Of a DNA stretch of 10,790 nucleotides, positions 1 through 7,097 are shown piece after piece (position 1 is the stretch's first letter; each line of letters opens with the position of its first letter). Source of the DNA: Gammaproteobacteria bacterium (GTDB taxonomy: Bacteria; Pseudomonadota; Gammaproteobacteria; Pseudomonadales; Pseudohongiellaceae); assembly GCA_003451715.1 (NCBI GenBank), contig DMJN01000283.1, positions 1 through 10,790 on the forward strand. Direction: 5' to 3'. Made by a program: the position numbers and the translations under genes. The notes below the pieces were generated by a model that ran no database searches, had not been told where the DNA came from, and saw only the letters and a list, made by a program, of their open reading frames with translations.

Positions 1-426
1 CATGCTGGTAGTGAGCAATGCTGAGCTGCCAGTAGAAGTCACCGGTTCATCGGATAGAGCCAGGAATGAGAGTATGGCATCCAGAAATACCTGCATGGCA
101 AAGGCCGCGCTGAGGGTGACGGGAAACTTCTGCTGTTCTTGAAAGATCAGGAAACAATAGATCATGAACAGGCCACAAATGGTGTTCATGCCGATAGTGA
201 TAAGTAGTTCCAAGCGAAAAAGATTCAACTGGAATTGAGGGTCGATATGCGAGGCGGTCATACCATTGAGAAGATAGAGCACCACCATGAGAGCCATGAA
301 GGCGAAAACTCTCGCACTAGCCGCGCGAGGATCAGTCTTCAGGTATCCTGCAGCGAGCAGCAATATTGACAGAATCGCAATGACCTGAGCGCTGAATAAC
401 AACAGTGGATTAGGCAAAGTCTCCAT
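1..426 (-). CDS. N-terminal membrane part of a possible AraC-type regulator (partial, runs off left edge)
   Basis: An open frame starts at the ATG at 426 and stays open to base 1, giving 142 visible residues with no stop, so the gene is cut by the window edge. The visible part is very hydrophobic, with about four membrane-spanning stretches (roughly residues 8-26, 40-56, 72-95 and 105-123). A cytoplasmic-looking run containing IFQEQQKFP follows the third. This layout, a short multi-helix membrane domain at the N-terminus, matches the family of membrane-anchored AraC/HTH regulators common in marine gammaproteobacteria, but the DNA-binding domain would lie outside the window. A sensor kinase or other membrane protein with the same kind of input domain is the main alternative. 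An AAGG sits directly before the ATG, so the ribosome site is weak. It lies 74 bases downstream of the small membrane protein on the same strand and could be co-transcribed with it. That it is coding is fairly sure; the family call is tentative. Confidence 0.6.
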   Translation of the reverse strand, partial: METLPNPLLLFSAQVIAILSILLLAAGYLKTDPRAASARVFAFMALMVVLYLLNGMTASHIDPQFQLNLFRLELLITIGMNTICGLFMIYCFLIFQEQQKFPVTLSAAFAMQVFLDAILSFLALSDEPVTSTGSSALLTTSM

Positions 427-500
427 CCTTATTGAAGTTAGGGAGCCTCTGAACAAGTACTGCTCCAACGATACCGGAACACCTGTAAAAATTCAAAAGA

Positions 501-818
501 TTAGCCGCGGAATCGATCTTCGAGATCATTTAACACCCGATCCACACTATGGGTATGTTGCTCCGCCAGATCGTGTTGATTAAAGAGATTTATGGAGCGC
601 TCAGTCATGCGACCGAATTGAAGCACCTTCTCGAATAAGCTGTCAGATCCGGTCTTTTGCAAGATGAGATCAATCAGGAAAGCCCCTAGTGAGAGTGCAC
701 TCAAGAAGAAATCTCGAAAAGCCTCGACGTATAACTTGATCTGAAAAACCAGCAGTCTTCTCAACTGTGGCCACAATTTTTCAATTTTCTCAGTATTTTC
801 AGATGGTCGCTCTTGCAT
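501..818 (-). CDS. Small one-helix membrane protein of unknown function
   Basis: I do not recognise a named family. From the ATG at 818 the product is 105 residues. It has a charged N-terminus, one hydrophobic segment at about residues 37-53 (FFLSALSLGAFLIDLIL) and a hydrophilic, acidic and basic C-terminal half ending DLEDRFRG. This suggests a small inner-membrane protein with a cytoplasmic tail. I chose the ATG because GGAG lies at 825-828, six bases upstream. The frame extends to a TTG at 854 (117 residues, adding a leucine-rich amphipathic stretch) but no ribosome site precedes that codon. The gene sits just after a strong terminator (895-944), so it probably has its own promoter, which I could not identify. 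It is followed by the membrane regulator-like gene 74 bases downstream. No function is proposed. Confidence 0.6.
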   Translation of the reverse strand: MQERPSENTEKIEKLWPQLRRLLVFQIKLYVEAFRDFFLSALSLGAFLIDLILQKTGSDSLFEKVLQFGRMTERSINLFNQHDLAEQHTHSVDRVLNDLEDRFRG

Positions 819-1253
819 CACTCGCTCCAACTTTTCCAGCAATCCCAGGATCAATTCTAACTGTTAAGACTTGGATTTACTGTAGGCGCGGATGAAAAAA
901 GGATCCGGCCACAGGTCAAGAGAAATTGACCTGTGGCCAGGACCAAGCGCAAAAATTCCTTGCCTGAAGTCGAAGTGGTTAACGCTAAACAGACTTTAAA
1001 CACGCTACATAAACAGGCTTACAGTGCATCGGCTTCGGTCATGAGTAGAATCATTCACGAACCGTGCCAGCTTCGTATGCTATTGATTAATAGGCATTAT
1101 TTTTGAAAAGAGTATCTTTTCATTAGGAATTTTCACCACTTGATGGAGTTTTTAACCGCCTGAATGGCAGGACGACAGTAGGCCAATAGCAGAAACACAG
1201 CCAATTGTGAGTCTTGACTCCTGAATCGTATCCATTTGCTCGTAGGATTCTGA
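819..1253. other. Gene-free stretch
   Basis: About 435 bases separate the small membrane protein from the end of the reductase gene. Besides the minus-strand terminator at 895-944 I see an AT-rich plus-strand hairpin at 1078-1096 (seven pairs, one bulged G, loop GATT) followed by TTATTTTT, a weak terminator-like element with no plus-strand gene before it. A near-repeat, CGCTAAACAG and CGCTACATAAACAG, lies around 985-1017. No tRNA and no convincing ORF was found on either strand. The stretch could hold a long 3' untranslated region of the reductase transcript or a small RNA ending at the terminator. Confidence 0.5.
895..944 (-). terminator. Strong rho-independent terminator (minus strand)
   Basis: A perfect 13-bp stem is formed by 907-919 (GGCCACAGGTCAA) and 926-938 (TTGACCTGTGGCC) around a six-base loop. 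Allowing one-base bulges, GGATCC at 901-906 pairs with GGACC at 940-944, lengthening the stem to about 18 pairs. On the minus strand this is followed at once by six T (895-900 as A on the plus strand). The plus-strand side has no T run, so it acts leftward. It closes whatever transcript comes from the right, either the reductase gene whose stop is about 310 bases upstream, or an unseen small RNA. Confidence 0.8.
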
Positions 1254-2228
1254 CTAATAACAACCTGCCTGTTGTGCCCGCTGCACAACAAGCGCCAAGA
1301 CAGTATCGATGGATGGGGTTTCGATTTTGGTCAGCCTGCCCATCTCCTGTACCACCGTTAACAATGCATCAATTTCCATGGGGCGACCTTGCTCGAGATC
1401 CTGCAACATCGAGGTTTTGTGTGCACCCACATTGGCTGCGCCATCGATTCGCTTTTCGATGTCTACCGAAAACCTGACTCCCAGGCTCTCCGCAATCAGC
1501 TGCGCCTCTTTCATCATGTGGCGTGCGATGTCTCGTGTTCCCGGCTCGGTGGCAATCACATCCAGAGTAGCATGAGTGAGTGCGCTAATCGGGTTAAAAC
1601 AGAGGTTGCCCCACAGCTTAACCCATATATCGTCTCTTATTCTGGGTCGAACCGGCGCTTTGAGTCCCGCCTGGATAAGTGCCTGGCTTAGTGCCACTAC
1701 CCGGTCGGACTTTTCTCCATTGGGTTCACCCAGCGTAAAACGATTGCCTTCTACATGTCGAATGACCCCGGGCTCCAGCAGATCACAGGCAGGGTAAACC
1801 ACGCAGCCTATGGCACGCTCCGGTCCAATCTGCTGCCACTGCTGATCATCCGGATCAACCGTGTGCAGGCGCTTGTCCTGCAGAGGCCCATCGACACCAT
1901 GGAAGTACCACCAGGGAATGCCATTGACCGCAGTCACTACAGCCCCAACCGGTCCCAGGAGCGATACGAGCTGTGGCACTATCTTAGGTACCGAGTGGGC
2001 TTTCAGCGTCACGATGACATAGTCTTGGGGTGGTAAGCTGGCAGGATCATCGGTGCAATTCAGTTGATGGGTGCTCTCACCCTCTGCGGTGATCAACCTT
2101 AATCCTTTCTCCCGCATGGCTCTTAAGTGGGGACCCCTGGCGATCAGGCTGACTTCTACTTCTGTCGCTGCGAGCATGGCACCCAGATAGCCGCCAATGG
2201 CGCCAGCACCATAAATACAAATTCGCAT
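1254..2228 (-). CDS. Ketopantoate reductase (PanE/ApbA) family oxidoreductase
   Basis: NAD(P)H-dependent cytoplasmic oxidoreductase of 324 residues from the 2-dehydropantoate 2-reductase family. The N-terminus carries the Rossmann motif GAGAIGG at residues 7-13. N102 lies in VNGIPWW, where PanE has its NG pair. The C-terminal domain has K204, N208 and N212 in KLWGNLCFNPISALT with the same 4 and 8 residue spacing as the catalytic Lys and substrate-contact Asn residues of E. coli PanE. E285 matches the later conserved Glu. So the catalytic frame is intact. The NGIPWWYFHG block (102-111) is unlike the QNGMG block of classical PanE and marks a separate subgroup whose substrate may be another 2-oxo acid. 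It starts at ATG 2228 with AGGG upstream and is divergent from the acyl-CoA ligase, with 227 bases between the two starts, suggesting shared control. Family is sure; calling it panE in pathway terms is not. Confidence 0.88.
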   Translation of the reverse strand: MRICIYGAGAIGGYLGAMLAATEVEVSLIARGPHLRAMREKGLRLITAEGESTHQLNCTDDPASLPPQDYVIVTLKAHSVPKIVPQLVSLLGPVGAVVTAVNGIPWWYFHGVDGPLQDKRLHTVDPDDQQWQQIGPERAIGCVVYPACDLLEPGVIRHVEGNRFTLGEPNGEKSDRVVALSQALIQAGLKAPVRPRIRDDIWVKLWGNLCFNPISALTHATLDVIATEPGTRDIARHMMKEAQLIAESLGVRFSVDIEKRIDGAANVGAHKTSMLQDLEQGRPMEIDALLTVVQEMGRLTKIETPSIDTVLALVVQRAQQAGCY

Positions 2229-2455
2229 CGCCTAATTCCCTAGTTTTCTTAGAAGCATTGCTTTAGTCAGAGCAAGGCAAGTCTAGCTCAATGCTAACTG
2301 CACTTCGAGTCAAAATGGATCCATCGCAACGGGGCAATCTGATAGTCAGCATAGAAAGAGCACCGGCTTCTGGTTTAGCGCAAAACTTACAGACTCGGCC
2401 TTGACTTACTACAGGCGGATTTAGCACACTGCGCCTTTTGCACCGAGATATCATA

Positions 2456-3970
2456 ATGAGCACATTGGGAGAATTAGTCGCTGCCGGTAGAGATGAAGAC
2501 GCTGCGATTGCCGCACCTGACCGACAAGCATTTACTTTTAATGAGTTACGAGCCCAGGTCGATTACACGATTGCTCGATTAAATGAACTCGGTGTTGGTC
2601 GTAATGATGCGGTAGCGATCGTACTTCCCAACGGGCCGGAGATGGCGAGCGCATTTATCTGTATCGGCGCCGCGGCGACTACCGCTCCACTCAACCCTGC
2701 CTATCGCGGCGAAGAATTTGATTTCTACCTGGAAGACCTGCAACCAAAACTGCTGGTTGTCGAAGACGGCACCGATTCACCGGCGGTGGCCAGCGCATCC
2801 CGCCTGGGAATTAACGTGGTCACTCTGCAGCACGGGACATCCGACCCGGCCGGTAAGTTTGAACTGATCGGTGAACCTATCGCCAACGAGGCCTTGCTGC
2901 CAGGCCCTGCACAATCGAATGATATAGCCTTGGTGCTACATACATCCGGTACCACCTCCAGACCTAAACTGGTGCCACTAAGCCAACAGAATGTCTGTGC
3001 CTCGGCGCGCAACGTCGCCCAGTCGCTGGCGCTGACACCAGGCGATCGTTGTCTGAATATCATGCCACTGTTTCACATCCACGGACTCATTGCTGCCGTG
3101 CTGGGCTCCATGCATGCCGGAGCCAGTGTAAGCTGTACACCGGGTTTCAATGCGCTGAAGTTTTTTAACTGGCTGGAGGATGTGCGGCCCAGCTGGTATA
3201 CGGGTGTACCCACCATGCACCAGGCCATCTTGTCACGTGCCGGGCGCAACCGGGAAATCATAGAGAGCGTGCAGCTACGCTTGCTGCGTTCATCCTCTGC
3301 TTCCCTGCCACCACAGGTCATGCAGGAATTGGAAGAAACTTTCGATGCCCCGGTAATCGAGGCTTATGGTATGACCGAGGCGGCTCACCAGATGGCCTGT
3401 AATCCGCTGCCCCGGGGCTCACAAAAACCGGGGGCAGTGGGACTGGCTGCCGGACCCGAGGTATCGATCATGAACCAGGCAGGCGAGCATCTGGCCGCCG
3501 GCGAGATCGGCGAGATCGTCATCCGGGGTGAAAATGTCACATCGGGCTACCTCAACAACGATGAAGCGAACGCTTCAGCTTTCACCGACGGCTGGTTTCG
3601 CACAGGAGATCAAGGCCATATCGATACCGAGGGCTACTTGACCCTTACTGGTCGATTGAAGGAAATCATTAACCGTGGCGGTGAGAAAATTTCACCCCGG
3701 GAAGTCGATGAAATACTGCTGGATCACCAGAGCGTCGCCCAGGTAGTAACCTTTGCAATGCCCCACCCAAAACTGGGTGAAGAGGTGGCAGCCGCCATCG
3801 TGCTAGAACCCGGTAGCGAGCTCGATGAGAGCGGCTTGCGGGATTATGCGGCGACCCGCCTGGCGGATTTTAAGGTACCGAAGAAGGTCGTCTTCCTGGA
3901 AGAGATTCCGAAAGGTCCGACTGGAAAGCTGCAACGCATCGGTTTGGCAGAGAAATTGGGGCTGGCATAG
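2456..3970 (+). CDS. Acyl-CoA ligase resembling oxalate--CoA ligase (AAE3/Pcs60 type)
   Basis: ATP-dependent, AMP-forming ligase of the ANL superfamily, which activates a carboxylate as acyl-adenylate and then as CoA thioester in the cytoplasm. At 504 residues it is the usual size. All core motifs are present: P-loop TSGTTSRPK at residues 163-171, HIHG at 207-210, YGMTEA at 304-309, GWFRTGD at 379-385, the hinge region GRLKEIINRGGEKISP at 399-414, and the C-terminal catalytic Lys in PKGPTGKLQR (K491). From memory, SSSASL, TEAAH, ENVTSGY and NRGGEKISPREVDE closely resemble Arabidopsis AAE3 and yeast Pcs60, which act on oxalate, including the His after TEA. Start: I prefer ATG 2456 over the TTG at 2438, because family N-termini fit MSTLGEL; no good ribosome site precedes either. 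The transporter gene follows 67 bases downstream on the same strand, probably as an operon. Oxalate specificity is inferred; a medium-chain or other small acid is possible. Confidence 0.9.
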   Translation: MSTLGELVAAGRDEDAAIAAPDRQAFTFNELRAQVDYTIARLNELGVGRNDAVAIVLPNGPEMASAFICIGAAATTAPLNPAYRGEEFDFYLEDLQPKLLVVEDGTDSPAVASASRLGINVVTLQHGTSDPAGKFELIGEPIANEALLPGPAQSNDIALVLHTSGTTSRPKLVPLSQQNVCASARNVAQSLALTPGDRCLNIMPLFHIHGLIAAVLGSMHAGASVSCTPGFNALKFFNWLEDVRPSWYTGVPTMHQAILSRAGRNREIIESVQLRLLRSSSASLPPQVMQELEETFDAPVIEAYGMTEAAHQMACNPLPRGSQKPGAVGLAAGPEVSIMNQAGEHLAAGEIGEIVIRGENVTSGYLNNDEANASAFTDGWFRTGDQGHIDTEGYLTLTGRLKEIINRGGEKISPREVDEILLDHQSVAQVVTFAMPHPKLGEEVAAAIVLEPGSELDESGLRDYAATRLADFKVPKKVVFLEEIPKGPTGKLQRIGLAEKLGLA

Positions 3971-4024
3971 TTGAAAGAGTTCATAAACAGAATGAGTTAA
4001 ACCTGCAACAAAAAGGCACACATC

Positions 4025-4030
4025 GGGGAG
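4025..4030 (+). promoter_or_regulatory. Ribosome binding site fixing a GTG start
   Basis: GGGGAG ends seven bases before the GTG at 4038. This is the strongest ribosome site in the window and supports the GTG start of the transporter; no in-frame ATG lies nearby at the N-terminus until residue 33. Confidence 0.7.
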
Positions 4031-4037
4031 CAGCACA

Positions 4038-5579
4038 GTGGCTGAAGTAAATAATAACAACGAAAGCACCACTACCAAGACAGAGAATCTACAATCTGCC
4101 GAGCAAGAGCTGGCAGCTCTTGAATTACCTGACATGTCCTTTAAGAAGATCATGGGACATTTCGGTCCCGGCATCATCCTCATGATGACCGGTATCGGCA
4201 CCAGCCATATCATCACCGCCCCAACTGCCGGTGGCCGTTTTGCCTACGCCCTGATGTGGTGTATCCCGGTTGCCTATATTTTTAAATACTACGGCTTCGA
4301 GATGGCATTTCGCTTTACCAATGCCACCGGCAAGAGTCTGATCGAAGCCTATGGCACGCAGTGGAAAAAGTGGCCGCTGTGGTACGTGATGGCGACTACC
4401 CTGTTGCAGTGTGTTATCGGTCAAGCCGGACGATTGATCGCTGCCGCTGCAGTACTGTTTTTCCTTTTCAGTTATCTATTCGGTGACTCACTCGGCTTCG
4501 AGTTTCGTATCGAATTCTTCGCTGTTGTGTTAGGTGCGTTTTCCGTATTCATTTTGTTACGCGGCAGCTATAAGATTGTGGAGCGCGTTGCCAAGATCGC
4601 GGCAGGACTTCTGTTTGTTACCACCGTTTACGTTTTCTTCGTCGATCCTCCACCGCTGTCTGTCGCCCAATACTTCGTAACCTTCGATATGCCCTCCGGG
4701 TCATGGCTGATTATCGCCTCGTTTCTCGGCTTGTTACCCACCGGTATCGATGTTTCCCTGCAGGCCTCAGAATGGGGCAAGGCCAAGAAGGTCGGCATGG
4801 GAAAGATCCGACACACACTGGAAGAGATGGGACTGGCTCAGCGATTCGATCCCTTTGCACCGGACAAACACCACCTGGCGATAGACACCTCCAAACTTCC
4901 GTCTCATGCACAGACTTACTGCCAGCGTTGGTTCACCATCGGGCTGTGGGATTTCCGACTCGGCCATATCGTGTCGTTCATCATCGCCTGCATATTCCTG
5001 ATTCTCGCTGCCATCTGGATGTTTCCCAGTGAGGTGGAAGGGCAAGCCGTGATCGGCGACATCGCGCGAATATTTACCGAGAGCATCGGCAATGGCCTGA
5101 TGATCATCTTTCTGATTGGTGCCTTCGCGGCAACCTTCTCTACCGCGTTTAATTATTTTGACGGATGGCCACGCATCGTGGGTGCCTGTTGCCGCAATAT
5201 TTTCCCTGCCACGGCGAGCCTACAAGGCATCGATAAGGACGATCTGGGAGAAGAGCACAGGAGTCGTTGGTATTCAGAATACAATATCTACCGAGCCACT
5301 ATGATCTTCTCACTGGTCGCGGCACTGGGAATCATCATTGGTGTACCCAGGCCGGTTTACCTGGTGCTGGTGGCTTCCGCTCTAGCCTACTTCGTCGCGC
5401 CGGTCATCTATTTCTTCAACGTGTATTTCTGTCTTACCATCATCCCGAAGACCGACAAGGCATTCTATCCTTCCACCTTCGCCCGCTATTTCTCTTACCT
5501 GAGCCTTGTCGTTTTCATTGGACTGAGCGGAATATTGATTATTGCGCGAGTGTTTAATATCACCTTGTTCGGCGGTTAA
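4038..5579 (+). CDS. Nramp-fold transporter lacking the canonical metal-binding motifs
   Basis: Inner-membrane transporter of 513 residues with about eleven hydrophobic helices and a hydrophilic N-terminal tail of about 35 residues rich in Asn, Thr and Glu. The first helix, from GPGIILMM (43-50), aligns without gaps to Nramp/MntH helix 1. However, the metal-binding DPGN is GTSH at residues 54-57, while the following PTAGGRFAYAL keeps the family pattern. In helix 6 the usual MPHN is LPTG at 233-236. Thus all four motif residues that normally coordinate Mn or Fe (Asp, Asn, Met, His) are absent. A polar stretch of about 55 residues (246-300), longer than I expect for MntH, separates helices 6 and 7. 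The fold call rests on the helix-1 alignment and overall layout. It lies 67 bases after the acyl-CoA ligase on the same strand. Probably it moves a different ion or an organic solute; being a classical manganese transporter is unlikely. Confidence 0.85.
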   Translation: MAEVNNNNESTTTKTENLQSAEQELAALELPDMSFKKIMGHFGPGIILMMTGIGTSHIITAPTAGGRFAYALMWCIPVAYIFKYYGFEMAFRFTNATGKSLIEAYGTQWKKWPLWYVMATTLLQCVIGQAGRLIAAAAVLFFLFSYLFGDSLGFEFRIEFFAVVLGAFSVFILLRGSYKIVERVAKIAAGLLFVTTVYVFFVDPPPLSVAQYFVTFDMPSGSWLIIASFLGLLPTGIDVSLQASEWGKAKKVGMGKIRHTLEEMGLAQRFDPFAPDKHHLAIDTSKLPSHAQTYCQRWFTIGLWDFRLGHIVSFIIACIFLILAAIWMFPSEVEGQAVIGDIARIFTESIGNGLMIIFLIGAFAATFSTAFNYFDGWPRIVGACCRNIFPATASLQGIDKDDLGEEHRSRWYSEYNIYRATMIFSLVAALGIIIGVPRPVYLVLVASALAYFVAPVIYFFNVYFCLTIIPKTDKAFYPSTFARYFSYLSLVVFIGLSGILIIARVFNITLFGG

Positions 5580-5601
5580 GTTGACGGCTCTGCGAGGCGA
5601 T

Positions 5602-6870
5602 TTAATCAGAGTCAGGCCTGGGCGTAGCGGCCGATGAATCGGAAAAGGAAAGCAGCTCGAATGTCATGCCTGCCTGTTCCTGCAGTCGTTTAAAAATTGG
5701 CGGGCCAAATACGGTAGCGGGGGTAAGGAATCCCCCAGCGATGGCGTCTTTGTCTACATCCCTGCACAAGCTTATGGCTGCCTGAGCCAACATCTTCGCG
5801 GTGGATCCGTAGCCGGGATCCCGGTCACCGGTCAGCTTAATGCGCAACTCTTCTCCCTGTGGGGTACTGCCGAAGAACCTCAGGTCATAGTATCCATTCA
5901 CTTGCTGCTCCTTGCTGGGACCTTGCCCGGGCTTCGGCAGAAAGAATCGAATGACTATCCAGCGAATGGGCGCGACCGCCAATGCAAACATACCCACTCG
6001 TGAGAGTCTGGCCAGGCATTTCGCCCGTTTCTCCCCGGCTCGCCCATCGCCAGTAAGCGTGGCTTCATCGTAGCGAAATTCTTTACCATAGGGCGGCTGC
6101 ATTAAGGCATTACTGCGCAGCACAATCCGGGTGTTTATTGCCGCCATAAGAAACGGACCCACCCAGGACGAGTAGTCCTCGTCATACTCCACGTCGACAC
6201 TGTGCTGGGTAAGGGAAAATTCATGATTTTCCGGGCAGAGGGAATAAGAGTCTTGTAATTCTTCCCGCAACGCAGGATCTTTGGCCGCCTCCTTCACGAG
6301 ATTGATACCGCTGGCGATGGTGCCTCCGGAAGCACCGCCCCTCGTCCCCTTGACGCGCATCTTGACGCGATTGCAGCAGCTTCCGAATCGTTGCAACGCG
6401 TGTTCTTGTAGAAATTTGACGCCGAGGTCAGAGGGAATCGAGTCGAAACCACAACAGTGCACGATTCTGGCGCCACTGCGCTGCGCCTCGCTCTGGTAAC
6501 GGCTGATCATACGCCTTATCCACTGAGCCTCACCGGTTAAGTCACAATAATCTGTGCCGGATTCTGCACAGAGTTTAACCAGTAGCTCGCCGTAGAGTGC
6601 GTAAGGACCCACGGTTGATATGATGACGGCGGTTCTATCGCAAAGTGCCTGCAAGGATGCTTCATCGAATGAATCTGCCACCAGCATCGGGACGTTTTGG
6701 GCATTGTCTCCCAAAGCTGTCTGCAAAGCTTGCAGTTTCTGTTCCGACCTGGCTGCCATGGCCCAGTTCAGCTTGGGCTCGGCATATTCGTTCACCAGGT
6801 AGTCACACAGAATCTTGCCGACGAAACTGGTGGCCCCGTAAACGATGACATCAAAATCTTTATTGACCAT
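5602..6870 (-). CDS. Saccharopine dehydrogenase-like NAD(P)-binding oxidoreductase
   Basis: A 422-residue protein of the saccharopine dehydrogenase-like group that includes human SCCPDH and the mycobacterial trans-acting enoyl reductases. The Rossmann motif is GATSFVG at residues 12-18. TVGPYALYG (86-94) and CCGFDSIPSD (139-148) are family hallmarks, as are GGTIASG at 182-188 and GDRDPGYGSTAKML at 348-361. A hydrophobic stretch at about 293-310 suggests membrane or lipid contact, as in relatives that work on lipids or polyketide-derived chains. It is not a lysine-pathway enzyme by this subgroup. I chose ATG 6870 over the TTG at 6876 because AAGGTG (6878-6883) lies seven bases upstream. The gene converges on the transporter, with only 22 bases between the two stops, and has its own promoter at 6965-6993. 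Substrate unknown; reduction of an enoyl or other lipid intermediate is a guess from the family. Confidence 0.85.
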   Translation of the reverse strand: MVNKDFDVIVYGATSFVGKILCDYLVNEYAEPKLNWAMAARSEQKLQALQTALGDNAQNVPMLVADSFDEASLQALCDRTAVIISTVGPYALYGELLVKLCAESGTDYCDLTGEAQWIRRMISRYQSEAQRSGARIVHCCGFDSIPSDLGVKFLQEHALQRFGSCCNRVKMRVKGTRGGASGGTIASGINLVKEAAKDPALREELQDSYSLCPENHEFSLTQHSVDVEYDEDYSSWVGPFLMAAINTRIVLRSNALMQPPYGKEFRYDEATLTGDGRAGEKRAKCLARLSRVGMFALAVAPIRWIVIRFFLPKPGQGPSKEQQVNGYYDLRFFGSTPQGEELRIKLTGDRDPGYGSTAKMLAQAAISLCRDVDKDAIAGGFLTPATVFGPPIFKRLQEQAGMTFELLSFSDSSAATPRPDSD

Positions 6871-6964
6871 ACGCAAACACCTTAGAACGAACTTCGATCC
6901 TTAAAGATAAACCTGACTCCTTCTCTTGTCGAAAACCGGCTTATCTCATTGAGCAGTCCTTACT

Positions 6965-6993
6965 GGTATAACTGACAAAGCGTAATTCGTCAA
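6965..6993 (-). promoter_or_regulatory. Sigma70-type promoter for the saccharopine dehydrogenase-like gene
   Basis: On the minus strand TTGACG (plus 6988-6993) and TATACC (plus 6965-6970) are separated by exactly 17 bases, matching five of six and four of six consensus positions. Transcription would begin near 6958, leaving a leader of about 88 bases before the ATG at 6870. It lies in the 227-base gap after the heme A synthase stop. Confidence 0.55.
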
Positions 6994-7097
6994 ACCGAAT
7001 CGATCCATCCATCCGATTGTGTAACCAGGTTGATGAGATAGTGGTTCAAGCAGACAAAGACCGGAACGGGTGAGAAATTCGTTGTACTTGTGCCTGG

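Noticed and set aside
1078..1104. Hairpin plus T-rich tail on the plus strand as a terminator
   Set aside because: The stem is short, AT-rich and bulged, and no plus-strand gene leads into it.
1133..1204. Short minus-strand frame encoding LAVFLLLAYCRPAIQAVK and a few more residues, like a tiny membrane peptide
   Set aside because: Only 23 residues, TTG start, and the nearest GGAG is 13 bases away. It could be a chance frame or a remnant; no support for translation.
2401..2423. TTGACT as a -35 box for the acyl-CoA ligase
   Set aside because: At 17 bases spacing the -10 position reads GCACAC, which does not resemble TATAAT.
2263..2463. Minus-strand 66-residue frame in the reductase/ligase gap
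   Set aside because: Composition is unlike a real protein, it overlaps the ligase start, and it covers the region where the divergent promoters should lie.
3803..4216. Minus-strand 137-residue frame spanning the ligase/transporter junction
   Set aside because: It is antisense to two well-supported genes with conserved motifs, has no family resemblance, and is best explained as a shadow frame.
7005..7016. ATCC repeated three times as a tandem repeat or operator
   Set aside because: Three copies of four bases is within chance expectation, and the flanking arms (five bases) are too short to call an operator.
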